A stretch of DNA of 32,042 nucleotides, from the NCBI GenBank assembly GCA_016218725.1, contig JACRDB010000040.1, positions 1 through 32,042 of the forward strand, in the 5' to 3' direction. Both the position numbers and the translations under genes were made by a program. The stretch is from Deltaproteobacteria bacterium. GTDB lineage: Bacteria; Myxococcota_A; Polyangia; Polyangiales; Ga0077539. This document shows, piece after piece, positions 8,097-16,559 of this stretch. Numbering within the stretch: the stretch's first letter is position 1; each line of letters opens with the position of its first letter. The notes beneath the pieces were generated by a model that worked only from the letters and a program-made list of their open reading frames with translations, ran no database searches and was not told the DNA's origin.

Positions 8097-8486
8097 CATC
8101 CGGCGCTGGAGCTCGGAGTTGGGGGCGTTGGGGTCGCCCGGCGCGCGGCGGTACGTGAACGAATCCCGGAGGCGGAAGCTACGGCCCTCGGACGTGAGGA
8201 TGAACATGTCCAGCGGGTGACCCTGGTCGGCGTCGCGCGCGTCGGGGGTGGTCAAGACGATGGTCTCATCGTCGGCGATGCCCACGTTGGTCGCGGGGCG
8301 GCCGCCGATGCGAATCTCCAGGTTGCCCAGGGTCTTGAACCCGGAGCCCCGAAGCCGCACCTCCTCCCCGCCCGAGGCCCTGCCCTGCGAGGGGTTCAGC
8401 GCCTGGAAGAACACCCCCTCGCGCTTGCACCCCGTCGCCGTCACCAGAAGGCCCATCAGGGCGAGCTTGCTCCACCATCGGTTCAT
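8094..8486 (-). CDS. Small IPT/TIG-domain lipoprotein
   Basis: 130 aa. A short signal peptide (MNRWWSKLALMGLLVTATGC) ends with a lipobox-like ATGC, giving Cys20 as the lipid anchor. The rest is one immunoglobulin-like IPT/TIG domain: NPSQGRASGGEEVRLRGSGF, then IRIGGRPATN, then VLTTPDARD and SFTY at the end, as in cell-surface receptors and glucan-binding proteins. One free-standing IPT domain on a lipid anchor has no known activity; adhesion or envelope structure is a guess. The gene is divergent from the glycosyltransferase-like gene across 116 bp in which I see no clear site. Confidence 0.85.
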   Translation of the reverse strand: MNRWWSKLALMGLLVTATGCKREGVFFQALNPSQGRASGGEEVRLRGSGFKTLGNLEIRIGGRPATNVGIADDETIVLTTPDARDADQGHPLDMFILTSEGRSFRLRDSFTYRRAPGDPNAPNSELQRRM

Positions 8487-8602
8487 GGGTCCCTCAAGGC
8501 CTCCTGCGCGTTGGCGCCCGGCACTCTAGGCCCCGGCGCCTCCACGGGTCAAGCGACACCCCCCCGCGCCCGGCGGTCTGGTAACGTCCTGGACCATCGG
8601 AG

Positions 8603-10021
8603 GTGGGCGCCCACGCAAAGCACCTCGCGCTCGCGAGGGGAGCATGGCTCCTGGGCGCCGCGGCCCTCCTCCTGGGCGCCTTCACGCACCGCCACGACGA
8701 CCCCTGGGACTACGACGAAGGCCCGCTCCTGCAGGCCTCGGCCCTCTGGCGCGAGGGGGACGAGCTGTATGTCACGGTGCCCTTCAACAAGCCCCCGGTG
8801 CTGGCCCTGTGGCTGCGCCTGGTGTTCGCCCTCGGAGGGCAGAGCGTCCCCGCGGTCAGGCTGTCCCTCGCGGCGCTCTCGGCCCTCGGGGTGCTGTGCC
8901 TCGGGGCCCTCACCGAGGGGGCCTTCGGGGCCCTGGCGTCGGTGGTGTGCGTGGCCCTCTGGTGCCTCCTCCCGGAGGTGCCCGCCCGCGCCGGGGCGGT
9001 AATGCCCGACTTCGCCGCCCTGGCCCTGGGCCTCGGCGCCCTGGTCGCCCTGGAGCGCGCACAGCAGCGCCCGGGGTGGCGCCCCTCGGTGCTGGCGGGC
9101 GCGCTCCTCGCGCTCTCCCTGGGCTGCCAGACCGCCATGGTCACGCTCCTCCCGGTGTTCGTCCTGAGCGCTCTCTGGCGCCCACCGGGGGCCCTCCACG
9201 CGCCCTCCCGGGTCCTCGGGACGAGCGCCCTGGCCGCCGCGGTCACCGCCCTGGGGATCCTTCTGCCCTTTGACACGGCCGCCCTCCTGCGCTGGGTGCT
9301 CGGCTACAACCTCGCGGGGCGAGAGGTCGCCGGAGCCCTCGCGGGGCGCTCCGGGGCGCTGGTGCTGGCCACCCTGGTCCAGCACCGCTGGCTTGCGCTC
9401 CTCGGGGCCCTTGGGGCGGTCCTGGCCTGGCGGGAGCGGGCCCTGCGCCGGGAGGTCGCCCGCGTGGGGCTCTGGTGGGCGACCACCGCCCTGGCCCTGT
9501 GCCTCTGGAGGCCCCTCTGGGGGAGCTACCTCGTATTGCTCCTCTTGCCCCTCGCGGTGCTGGCGGGCGCCGCCGTCGGACAGGTCGTACGGTACCGTAC
9601 CAACGGCGGGCGCTGGGCCCTGGTGGTGGTGTCCGTGCTCTCCATCGCATTGCTGTGGCAGCGCGCCGGGGACCACGTCCCCTGGACCGGGAGATCGTAT
9701 GAGGCCCTACGACTCCGGAGGGACCTGCGGGCGCGGGTGCGCCCCGGGGAGCGCGTGCTGACGGACGCCCAGTTCGAGGTCTTCGCCGCGGGCCGGAGGG
9801 TCCCGGCGCGCCTGGCGGACACGTCCTTCAAGCGGGTGCGCACCGGGCTCCTGACCATGCGAGACCTGGAGCGGGAGCTCCGTCGCCCGGAGGTGCGCTG
9901 GGCGCTCCTGGCCACCGGGCGCCTGGAGGAGCTCCCGGGGCTCGTCCCCTGGCTCGAAGCGCGGAGCGTGGGCCGCTGGCGCTACGGGGGCGCCACGCTC
10001 TACGCGCTGCCGCCGCCCTGA
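8603..10021 (+). CDS. GT-C-type glycosyltransferase-like integral membrane protein
   Basis: 472 aa with about nine or ten hydrophobic helices up to residue ~345 and a soluble C-terminal tail. After the first helix comes WDYDEGPLL (35-43), the acidic DxDE motif of the first periplasmic loop in GT39/ArnT-like enzymes, and FNKPP at 61-65 corresponds to their HKPP-like motif. Such enzymes move a sugar from a polyprenyl-phosphate carrier to a lipid or protein on the outer face of the membrane. Donor and acceptor are unknown. The start is uncertain: GTG at 8603 is the first usable codon in frame, but GGAG lies too close to it. Its end overlaps the end of the convergent Clp-like gene by 22 bp. Confidence 0.8.
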   Translation: MGAHAKHLALARGAWLLGAAALLLGAFTHRHDDPWDYDEGPLLQASALWREGDELYVTVPFNKPPVLALWLRLVFALGGQSVPAVRLSLAALSALGVLCLGALTEGAFGALASVVCVALWCLLPEVPARAGAVMPDFAALALGLGALVALERAQQRPGWRPSVLAGALLALSLGCQTAMVTLLPVFVLSALWRPPGALHAPSRVLGTSALAAAVTALGILLPFDTAALLRWVLGYNLAGREVAGALAGRSGALVLATLVQHRWLALLGALGAVLAWRERALRREVARVGLWWATTALALCLWRPLWGSYLVLLLLPLAVLAGAAVGQVVRYRTNGGRWALVVVSVLSIALLWQRAGDHVPWTGRSYEALRLRRDLRARVRPGERVLTDAQFEVFAAGRRVPARLADTSFKRVRTGLLTMRDLERELRRPEVRWALLATGRLEELPGLVPWLEARSVGRWRYGGATLYALPPP

Positions 10022-13000
10022 GGGGGCTCTTCGGGCTCGCGCGAGAGGCGGTGGAGCCACAGGCCCGGCAGCGCGTCGGTGACCTCCCGGGCCATGACCT
10101 GGCGCGAGGTCCCGAAGACAAAGTCCTCAAGCTCCAACGGCGAGGGCCTGGAGGTGGACAGCGGGGGCTCGAAGCGCAGGACCCTCACCACCGGGGGCGT
10201 GCGCTCCTCGCGGGCGCTGCGCAGGCGGTCGCGCAGGAGCGCCTCCAGCGAGGCCCCTCGGGGCGACGGGAGCACCCTCACCTGGAGGATCACCGGCGGC
10301 GCCGAGAGCGAGTGCCACACATGGATGCCGTCCTCCGGGGCGTAGAAGTCCCTCACGCCGATGCCCACGACACGCGCGAGCACCCGCGGCATGGCGCCGG
10401 GGTGACCCCGGGGCTTGAGCTTGATGGTGGACACCAGCCACCCGTCGGGGCCGTCCCCCGGGCGGGCGAAGGCGAGCTCCTCCAGGGCGCCGCGGGCGCG
10501 GGCGTAGGCCTGGAGCATCAGCGACAGGAGGTTCTTCCCGCGGGGCCCGAGGGGGACTCGCTGGGTCTCGTCGGCGTCGGTGCCGAGGCCCGGGTACGAC
10601 AGCTCCAGGAGCACCGCATGCTGATCGGGGTCCGCGGCGCAGGAGAGCACCCTGCGCAGGGCGTTCACCTCGGCAAGGGCCCCGAGGAGCTCCTCGCGGT
10701 CCGGGGCGCTACGGGTGCTGCCCACGCTCCGGCGATCAAAGACCCGCCAGGAGTACAGGTCCCCGCGCCAGCCAGGGACCGTGGTCTGGAGCCCCTGGCC
10801 CAGCACCTCCAGGTCGTAGAGCTCCCAGGCGTCGCGCTGGTCCGCGGCGCGGGAGAGCTCCTCCAGGCGCTCGCGCAGGGAGGAGAGGTGGGCCCTCACG
10901 GTGTCCAGCGTGAAGATGGTGTCCGCGTGGCCCGTCTCCCCGCGCTGATGGCCCTCAAGGTGTGCCTGGAGCGCCTCCGAGAGGCCCTCCAGCGAGGGCG
11001 ACCGCGCCAGGGCGTCCAGGGTCCCGAGGGCGGTGGTCAGCTCCCCGAGGAGGGCTTCACGGCCGAGGCTCTGGAGCCGGTCCAGGGCGTACACCCCGGG
11101 CTCCGGCTGGGCCTCCTGGAGGGCGCGTACCTCGAGCCCGAGGCCGCGCTCGCGGGTGACGAGCCGCACGAGCTGGAGCTCCCCCGGGGAGGGGCCCGCC
11201 AGGTGCTCCGTGAGCGCGGAGCCCACCACGTCCTCGAGGTACCGCTTGAGCGAGCGGGCTCCGTCCGCCGCGCGGAAGGCCTCGGCCACGATGCGGTCGA
11301 GCACCGCCGGGGCCGCGGTGGCGAAGACGTTACGGTCCACGAGCCCGCGACGCTGGAGGAGCCTCGCCAGCTCCTTGCGGGCGACCTCCCGGGCCACCTC
11401 CGGGTCCAGGGCTCGGAAGGCCACCACGCGGTCGATGCGGTTGAACAGCTCCGGGGCGAAGAACTCCCGCACCGCCCGGAGGTGGTCGTGGGCGTCGGCC
11501 ACGTCGTGGTCGCCGAAGCCCGAGGGCCCTCTGGGGCGCGCCCCGAGGTTCGAGGTCATCACCAGCACGCAGTGGGTGAAGCTCGCGGTGTTGCCCGCGG
11601 CGTCCGTGAGCCGTCCCTCGTCGAAGACCTGCAGGAGGAGGTTATGCACCAGCGGGTGGGCCTTCTCGATCTCGTCGAGGAGCACCACGGAGAAGGGCTG
11701 CTCGCGGGCGGCGCGGGTGAGGGCTCCCTCCGGGGTCCAGCGGTCCCCGAGGAGCCTCGCGGCGGCGTCGGGGCCGGAGTACTCGCCCATGTCAAAGCGC
11801 ACCAGGCGCTCGCTGGCGCCGTAGAGGTACTCCGCCAGGGCGCGGGCCAGCTCGGTCTTGCCGGTGCCCGTCGGGCCCGTAAATAGAAACACCCCGAAGG
11901 GCCTCCGGGGGTCCGTGAGGCCCGTACGAATCCGTAGGATCAGCCCCGCCGCGGCGGTGACGGCCTCGGCCTGGCCGAGCACGCGGCTGCGCAGCTCGTC
12001 GGCGACCTCCTCCAGGGAGTAGCTCTCGGCGGCCTCCAGGAAGCTCCTTGAGATCCCCGTGCGCTCCTCCAGGAGCTCCAGCACCTGCGAGACGTTCACG
12101 GTGTTCGGCCGTCCGCTCTTGTCCTCCGAGGCGTTGGCCCGGCACAGGCTCCGCAGGAGGTCCAGGGCCTTGCCCGGGAAGGCCCGGGTCGGAAAGAGCG
12201 ACCCGCCCAGCTCCAGGATCGCCCGCAGCGCCAACGGATCCACCACCACATGGTGCAGGGGCTCCAGGGCCCTCACCTCCTGCACCATCATCCGGAAGGT
12301 CTCCGCCGCGTCCGTGGCGGGCACCGACACCCGGGTGAAGAGCCCCGCAAACGACGGAGCCTCTTCCTCCAACTGCCGGAGCTGTTCGGGCGTACATTCC
12401 CCTACAAGTACTACCTCGCCGCGGGCCAGCGCCGGGGCGAAGAACTCCGCGAGGTTGCGCTCGGAGTCCCGGCTCTGGCCGATGCGACCCCAGAGGTGCA
12501 GGTCCTCGACGGCGAGGATGGCGCGGGCCTCGCGGGCGTCCTCCAGGAGGTCCAGGCAGCGCTTCTCCCAGTCCCCGAGGTAGCTCATCCCGGCGATGAT
12601 GCGCTTGCCGGCGATGCGCCAGACGTGGTGTACGCGGTCGATGTTGCGGTGCTGGGGGTACTCGTCCTCGTCGAGGAGGTCATGGACCCAGCGCTCAAGC
12701 ACCGTGGTGCGCCCGCTGCCGGAGGGACCGAGGAGGAGCACCGGGCGCTTGGGTCTGCCGCCCAGGAGCAGGAGGAGCTGCTCGCGGGCGGGCGACCTGG
12801 GCGCGCCGCCGGTGAACTGGCCCTGGATGGCCAGGGCGGTGAGGTCCACCCCGAGTTGCGGGAGCACCCGGCGGCCGCCGCCCTTGGGCTTTTTGTCATC
12901 CCGGGTGGGGCCATCGTTGCGCAGGTCATCCCAGAGGCCCTGAGGGCGGTTGGGGAGCTCCTCCAGGAGCGAGCGGGGCTGCACCGCGAGGCTCAGGGCC

Positions 13001-13518
13001 TTGAGGGTGCCCTTGGCCTTTGCGCGCAGCGCGTCCAGCTCCTCGTCGGAGAGCTGGGCCCAGTCCTCCTGGAAGAACGCCGTGGCCTGCGGGGCGAGGG
13101 GCGCGGAGGGGTCCACCGGGAACCAGCGCTCCTGGCGCGAGGGGTGGTAGCCCACGATGAAGCGCACGGTCTCCGAGGCCCAGCGGGGCTCCAGGATGAT
13201 CGGGCAGAACAGGCTGATCTTACGCCTTCGACCGTCGCCGTGGAGGGCGAGCTCCAGCTTGACCATCTCCGCGCTGGTGCCGCGGAGGAACTGCACCTGG
13301 GCGAGCTCCCTGGGGGTGAGCTTCGCGAGCTTCTGGCGCACGCCGGCGAGGAACTGCTGCTGGAGCTTGCCGGGGTGGTAGCCCTGGAGCGTGACCGTGT
13401 GGGGCCCCAGGCCCACGCTGGTCCAGACCAGCGAGCTGCGGTGGCGTACCTGGTAGACTGCGACGGTGAGGTTCACGCGGGGTGCGGCACCATAGCGCGC
13501 GAGGCCCAGCGGCTCCAC
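10000..13518 (-). CDS. Double-AAA+ Clp/Hsp100-like ATPase with degenerate D1 and release-factor-like C-terminus
   Basis: 1172 aa. Residues 1-240 do not look like the Clp N-domain repeats. D1 (about 245-460) follows ClpA/ClpB closely, with pore loop SYLGDWE (312-318), but Walker A is GPSGSGRT (Lys replaced by Arg270), Walker B reads VEDLH instead of DELH, and the usual Arg-finger pair is replaced in SFAGLF. No ClpB middle domain is seen; the linker has ClpA/C-like LEERTGIS. D2 (about 505-770) has intact GPTGTGKT (548-555), LLDEIEKAHP, TSNLGA, FNRID and GARSLKR, but the GYVG pore loop is missing after ARLLG. A helical stretch (820-905) and residues ~960-1086 resemble the PCRF part of release factors. 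GTG start 4 bp after the ferritin-like gene. Unfoldase or remodeller is the likely role; the target is unknown. Confidence 0.88.
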   Translation of the reverse strand: MEPLGLARYGAAPRVNLTVAVYQVRHRSSLVWTSVGLGPHTVTLQGYHPGKLQQQFLAGVRQKLAKLTPRELAQVQFLRGTSAEMVKLELALHGDGRRRKISLFCPIILEPRWASETVRFIVGYHPSRQERWFPVDPSAPLAPQATAFFQEDWAQLSDEELDALRAKAKGTLKALSLAVQPRSLLEELPNRPQGLWDDLRNDGPTRDDKKPKGGGRRVLPQLGVDLTALAIQGQFTGGAPRSPAREQLLLLLGGRPKRPVLLLGPSGSGRTTVLERWVHDLLDEDEYPQHRNIDRVHHVWRIAGKRIIAGMSYLGDWEKRCLDLLEDAREARAILAVEDLHLWGRIGQSRDSERNLAEFFAPALARGEVVLVGECTPEQLRQLEEEAPSFAGLFTRVSVPATDAAETFRMMVQEVRALEPLHHVVVDPLALRAILELGGSLFPTRAFPGKALDLLRSLCRANASEDKSGRPNTVNVSQVLELLEERTGISRSFLEAAESYSLEEVADELRSRVLGQAEAVTAAAGLILRIRTGLTDPRRPFGVFLFTGPTGTGKTELARALAEYLYGASERLVRFDMGEYSGPDAAARLLGDRWTPEGALTRAAREQPFSVVLLDEIEKAHPLVHNLLLQVFDEGRLTDAAGNTASFTHCVLVMTSNLGARPRGPSGFGDHDVADAHDHLRAVREFFAPELFNRIDRVVAFRALDPEVAREVARKELARLLQRRGLVDRNVFATAAPAVLDRIVAEAFRAADGARSLKRYLEDVVGSALTEHLAGPSPGELQLVRLVTRERGLGLEVRALQEAQPEPGVYALDRLQSLGREALLGELTTALGTLDALARSPSLEGLSEALQAHLEGHQRGETGHADTIFTLDTVRAHLSSLRERLEELSRAADQRDAWELYDLEVLGQGLQTTVPGWRGDLYSWRVFDRRSVGSTRSAPDREELLGALAEVNALRRVLSCAADPDQHAVLLELSYPGLGTDADETQRVPLGPRGKNLLSLMLQAYARARGALEELAFARPGDGPDGWLVSTIKLKPRGHPGAMPRVLARVVGIGVRDFYAPEDGIHVWHSLSAPPVILQVRVLPSPRGASLEALLRDRLRSAREERTPPVVRVLRFEPPLSTSRPSPLELEDFVFGTSRQVMAREVTDALPGLWLHRLSREPEEPPQGGGSA

Positions 13519-13522
13519 CCGC

Positions 13523-14242
13523 TCACGCCGGGGCGGTCCAGGCCCTCTCCGGGTCGATGCCCAGCTTGCGGAAGCGCGGGAGCCAGTCGCGCTCGAAGGT
13601 GCGCTCCAGCACCCGCGCGTACTCCGCCGGGGCCATGAGCCCCCAGGCCCGGTCCTCGTCGGGGGTCGCCCGCGTGCTCCCGGCGCCGACCCCGTAGGAC
13701 GCGCGGATACGCCGGAACCACGTCGGCAGCTCCCGGTCGATCAGCGCGCGCAGGGCGTCGCCGTGGGGCGTGTCCGTGAGCATCCACCCGAGGAGCGTCC
13801 AGCCGAAGTCCCGGTGGCGCACCTCGTCGCGGAGGATCCGGTCCAGGGCCCTTCGAGCGACCTTGACGGTGCAGCCCTCGCGCAGGTGCTTGAAGAGCGG
13901 CACGGCCACGGTCTCTCCCAGGCAGAACACGTCCACGCCTACGCGCAGGACGTCCCACTCCAGGGGGTCGCCCTCGCGGCGGCGGAGGCCCAGGGACTCG
14001 CGGGCCAGCGTGGGCCCGCCGGTGCCGCCCGCGGCCAGGTACGTGTCCATGGAGAGCTCGGCATGCACCAGCTCGTCCTCGGCGATGCGCAGGCCCGCGT
14101 GGAGGAGGTCGGGGGACGCGGCCACCTGCATGAGCCAGAGCGTCAGGTGCTGGGTGATGGTGGCCGAGCGGTACTCGGCCTCGACCCGTCGGAGCCACTC
14201 GTTGCGTACGGCGTCGGAGCCTGTAGGGACAGCGTCGGGCAT
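13523..14242 (-). CDS. Ferritin-like diiron-carboxylate protein
   Basis: 239 aa, all helical. The ligand set of a diiron four-helix bundle is complete: Glu23 (VEAEYRSA), Glu57-x-x-His60 (EDELVHAE), Glu110 (CLGETVAV) and Glu140-x-x-His143 (RDEVRHRD). This fits ferritin-like oxidases, hydroxylases or reductases, not a storage ferritin, which has a different helix pattern. The reaction is unknown. It lies 7 bp after the metallophosphoesterase gene and 4 bp before the Clp-like ATPase gene, so translation of the three is probably linked and the ATPase may act on this enzyme or its product. Confidence 0.85.
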   Translation of the reverse strand: MPDAVPTGSDAVRNEWLRRVEAEYRSATITQHLTLWLMQVAASPDLLHAGLRIAEDELVHAELSMDTYLAAGGTGGPTLARESLGLRRREGDPLEWDVLRVGVDVFCLGETVAVPLFKHLREGCTVKVARRALDRILRDEVRHRDFGWTLLGWMLTDTPHGDALRALIDRELPTWFRRIRASYGVGAGSTRATPDEDRAWGLMAPAEYARVLERTFERDWLPRFRKLGIDPERAWTAPA

Positions 14243-14249
14243 GCGTTGC

Positions 14250-15482
14250 TCAGTGGCAGGGGGTGGAGCCCCGGTCGGTGAAGGTCCTGCCCGCCACGGG
14301 GAAGAACTCCCACTCGTAGCGGTCCGGGCGGAGCACCATGCGCAGGACGCCGTGGGACGTGTTGTTGCGCACCTCGCTGTTGGCGAGCGCCGTGGAGAAG
14401 CTCCTCAGGCCCGCTCCGCCGGTGCCCACCACGAACTGCCGGACGCCCCTCGGGAGGTCCACCCTGCCCTCGGCGGTGGACGGCGCGAAGCGCTCATAGT
14501 CGTGGTCGTGGCCCGTGAGCACCACGTCCGCGCCCGCCTCGTAGAGCGCGCGCCAGATGGCGTTCATGGACAGGGGCGAGCCGTGGGAGCCCGACGAGAA
14601 CCGCGGGTGGTGCCAGAAGGCCAGGGTGCACCGGGCGGGGTGCGCGGCCAGGTCCGCCCGGACCCAGCGCTCCTGGGCGCTCCCGGCGTTGCACCCGCCC
14701 ACCTGCTCGCAGTTCGAATTGATCGCCAGGAGGTGCCACGCCCCGAGGTCAAAGCTGTACCAGCCCTGCCGCGGGGTCCCCGCGACGGCCCCGAAATACC
14801 GGAAGTACGGCGCCGCCCCCGAGGAGCCGTATTCGTGGTTGCCCACCACGGGCCGGGTGCGCGCGCGGTGGCGCCCCCAGGTGGGCTCGTAGCAGCGCGC
14901 GAACTCGCTCTCGGTGCCGCGCTCGTAGACGTTGTCTCCCAGCACCAGCACGGTGCCCGGCAGCGCGTCCACGAGGCGCGCCGTGGCCTCGTCGTAGCCG
15001 TTGCTGCACGAGGAGATGTCCCCCGCCGTCACGATCACCGGGTCGGGACCCGCGTCCGCCGTAGGTGTGGTGTCCGCGGGTGCGTCCGTGGGAGCGCCGT
15101 CCCGGGGGGCGTCCGCGGCGCCGTCCCTCGGCGCATCGCGGGGCGCGTCCTGGGGTACGTCCCGGGCGCCGTCGAGGTTACCGTCCCGGCCGGTGTCCGG
15201 GGCCCCGCGGTCGGCCGTCCCAGCGTCGGAGCGTGCGTCCGGGGCGCTCGTTGCGTCCCCCGGAGGTGCCCCCTTGGGCAGGCCGGTTTCCAAAAGACCC
15301 GCCATGGAGTCCAAGGGAATGGCGGCGTCCAGGGTCTCCTCGGCGTCCGGCGGGCCTCCCGGGTCCTCCGGGTCGGGCTCCCAGAGAGGGTCGGGCTCCT
15401 TGAGGACCTCGGTCGGGACGTCGGAGCAGCCCACGAGGGCCCCCGCGAGGAGCCACCCCAGGCTGTGGTATCCGCGCCGCAC
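14250..15482 (-). CDS. Lipid-anchored metallophosphoesterase (purple acid phosphatase-like)
   Basis: 410 aa. The signal peptide ends in ALVGC (Cys19), so a lipoprotein. Residues 20-147 are an Asp/Pro/Ala-rich linker with repeated RDAPRDG-type units. The phosphoesterase domain carries all metal-binding blocks: GD at 154-155, GDN at 182-184, GNHE at 214-217, WHH at 290-292 and GHDHDYER at 324-331. The last block is typical of purple acid phosphatases and related secreted phosphodiesterases; the N-terminal fibronectin-like domain of plant enzymes is absent. It should act outside the inner membrane on a phosphate ester. GTG start at 15482, 32 bp after the unknown 330-aa gene. Confidence 0.92.
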   Translation of the reverse strand: MRRGYHSLGWLLAGALVGCSDVPTEVLKEPDPLWEPDPEDPGGPPDAEETLDAAIPLDSMAGLLETGLPKGAPPGDATSAPDARSDAGTADRGAPDTGRDGNLDGARDVPQDAPRDAPRDGAADAPRDGAPTDAPADTTPTADAGPDPVIVTAGDISSCSNGYDEATARLVDALPGTVLVLGDNVYERGTESEFARCYEPTWGRHRARTRPVVGNHEYGSSGAAPYFRYFGAVAGTPRQGWYSFDLGAWHLLAINSNCEQVGGCNAGSAQERWVRADLAAHPARCTLAFWHHPRFSSGSHGSPLSMNAIWRALYEAGADVVLTGHDHDYERFAPSTAEGRVDLPRGVRQFVVGTGGAGLRSFSTALANSEVRNNTSHGVLRMVLRPDRYEWEFFPVAGRTFTDRGSTPCH

Positions 15483-15514
15483 GCCCCGAAGGGTAGCGCG
15501 AAACCCTCGCGCGT

Positions 15515-16507
15515 CTAGCGATGTCCGCGCAGCCCCAGGCGGTGGGTCCCCGGGCGGCCCTTCCAGCGCACGGTGACCTCCACCGTGGACGAGTCCAGCG
15601 CGCGGCCAAAGTATGGGAAGTCTTCATCCGAGGGCACCGTGTCCTCGTGGTGCAGGCCCGAGGCGGTGAGCCACAGGAGGTCCACGGCGTGAGGGTGGTC
15701 GCCGCCCGCGCCCTGCTGACCATGGAGGCAGAGCACCCTCCCGTCGTGCATTGGCTCGAAGGAGAGCGCCCGGTACGCGCGCTGCGTGAACAGCGCGGGG
15801 GAGGGGAAGGCCCCGCCGAGGTCCCGGAGCTCCGGGAGGTGGCGCCGCAGGTGCTTCACCAACAGGTCATAGGTAGGGGCCTTGAGCTGCGGAGGCCTCG
15901 CCTCGGAGGCGATGCGAGGGAGGACCTCGGGTACGGCGTCGGCGAGGACCACGTGGACCTGCCAGCGCCACGCGAGGGTGCCCGAGTCCACGGCGTCGTC
16001 GGCCAGGGCCTTCAAGAGCCAGTGGAAGGGCGCGATGGAGCCGCCCCCTCGGCGCTCCACCAGGGACTCCCAGAGGGGGTTGCGCGCGCTCCAGCGACCT
16101 CCGTGGGCCCTCACGCAGCACTCGCCCACAAAGGCCGCCGCGTGCACCACGGCGTTGAAGAAGGGGTTCCCAGGGTCCCAGGGCGCTCCCGCCGCGAGGA
16201 TGCGATCCCTCCAGGCGCGGTCGAGGCTCCTGGCCAGGGTGTCCACGCCATGGTCGTCCATGGTGAGGGAGACCCCCAGGAGCTCCGGGGCCATCCCAAC
16301 GAACACCTCGGCCGTCTCCGCGAGGGCCCGCGGGAAGCGAGGGTTCCCGCCGGGGTTGGCGTCCCGAGCGCGCGCCCCGGCGAGGTCCGCCAGGGCCTCC
16401 GGGGGATAGTGGGGCCAGAACCAGCGCGCAAAGAGTCCCTCGGCGGTGACGCTCTCCATGGCCGACATCCCGCGGGACCATACCCGATCCACGAGGGACG
16501 GAGACAT
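15515..16507 (-). CDS. Hypothetical 330-aa protein
   Basis: I do not recognise the family. With ATG at 16507 the protein is 330 aa; ATGs at 16468 and 16459 are equally possible starts. It is soluble, has no signal peptide, and is rich in Trp and His, with stretches such as RWFWPHYPPEAL, PWDPGNPFFNAVVHAAAF, PFHWLLKALADDAVDSG and LHGQQGAGGDHPHAVDLLW. The frame upstream of 16507 is open but only opposes the acetyltransferase gene. It sits 32 bp before the metallophosphoesterase gene and may be the first gene of the operon ending in the Clp-like ATPase. It is divergent from the acetyltransferase over 52 bp. Confidence 0.75.
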   Translation of the reverse strand: MSPSLVDRVWSRGMSAMESVTAEGLFARWFWPHYPPEALADLAGARARDANPGGNPRFPRALAETAEVFVGMAPELLGVSLTMDDHGVDTLARSLDRAWRDRILAAGAPWDPGNPFFNAVVHAAAFVGECCVRAHGGRWSARNPLWESLVERRGGGSIAPFHWLLKALADDAVDSGTLAWRWQVHVVLADAVPEVLPRIASEARPPQLKAPTYDLLVKHLRRHLPELRDLGGAFPSPALFTQRAYRALSFEPMHDGRVLCLHGQQGAGGDHPHAVDLLWLTASGLHHEDTVPSDEDFPYFGRALDSSTVEVTVRWKGRPGTHRLGLRGHR

Positions 16508-16559
16508 GGTCGGGTTGACCGAACGGGCCCCATGCAAGCACCCTCCACGGGAGCCGCCG

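Noticed and set aside
10051..13638. Long plus-strand frames opposite the Clp-like gene
   Set aside because: Antisense shadows; the minus frame carries complete AAA+ motifs.
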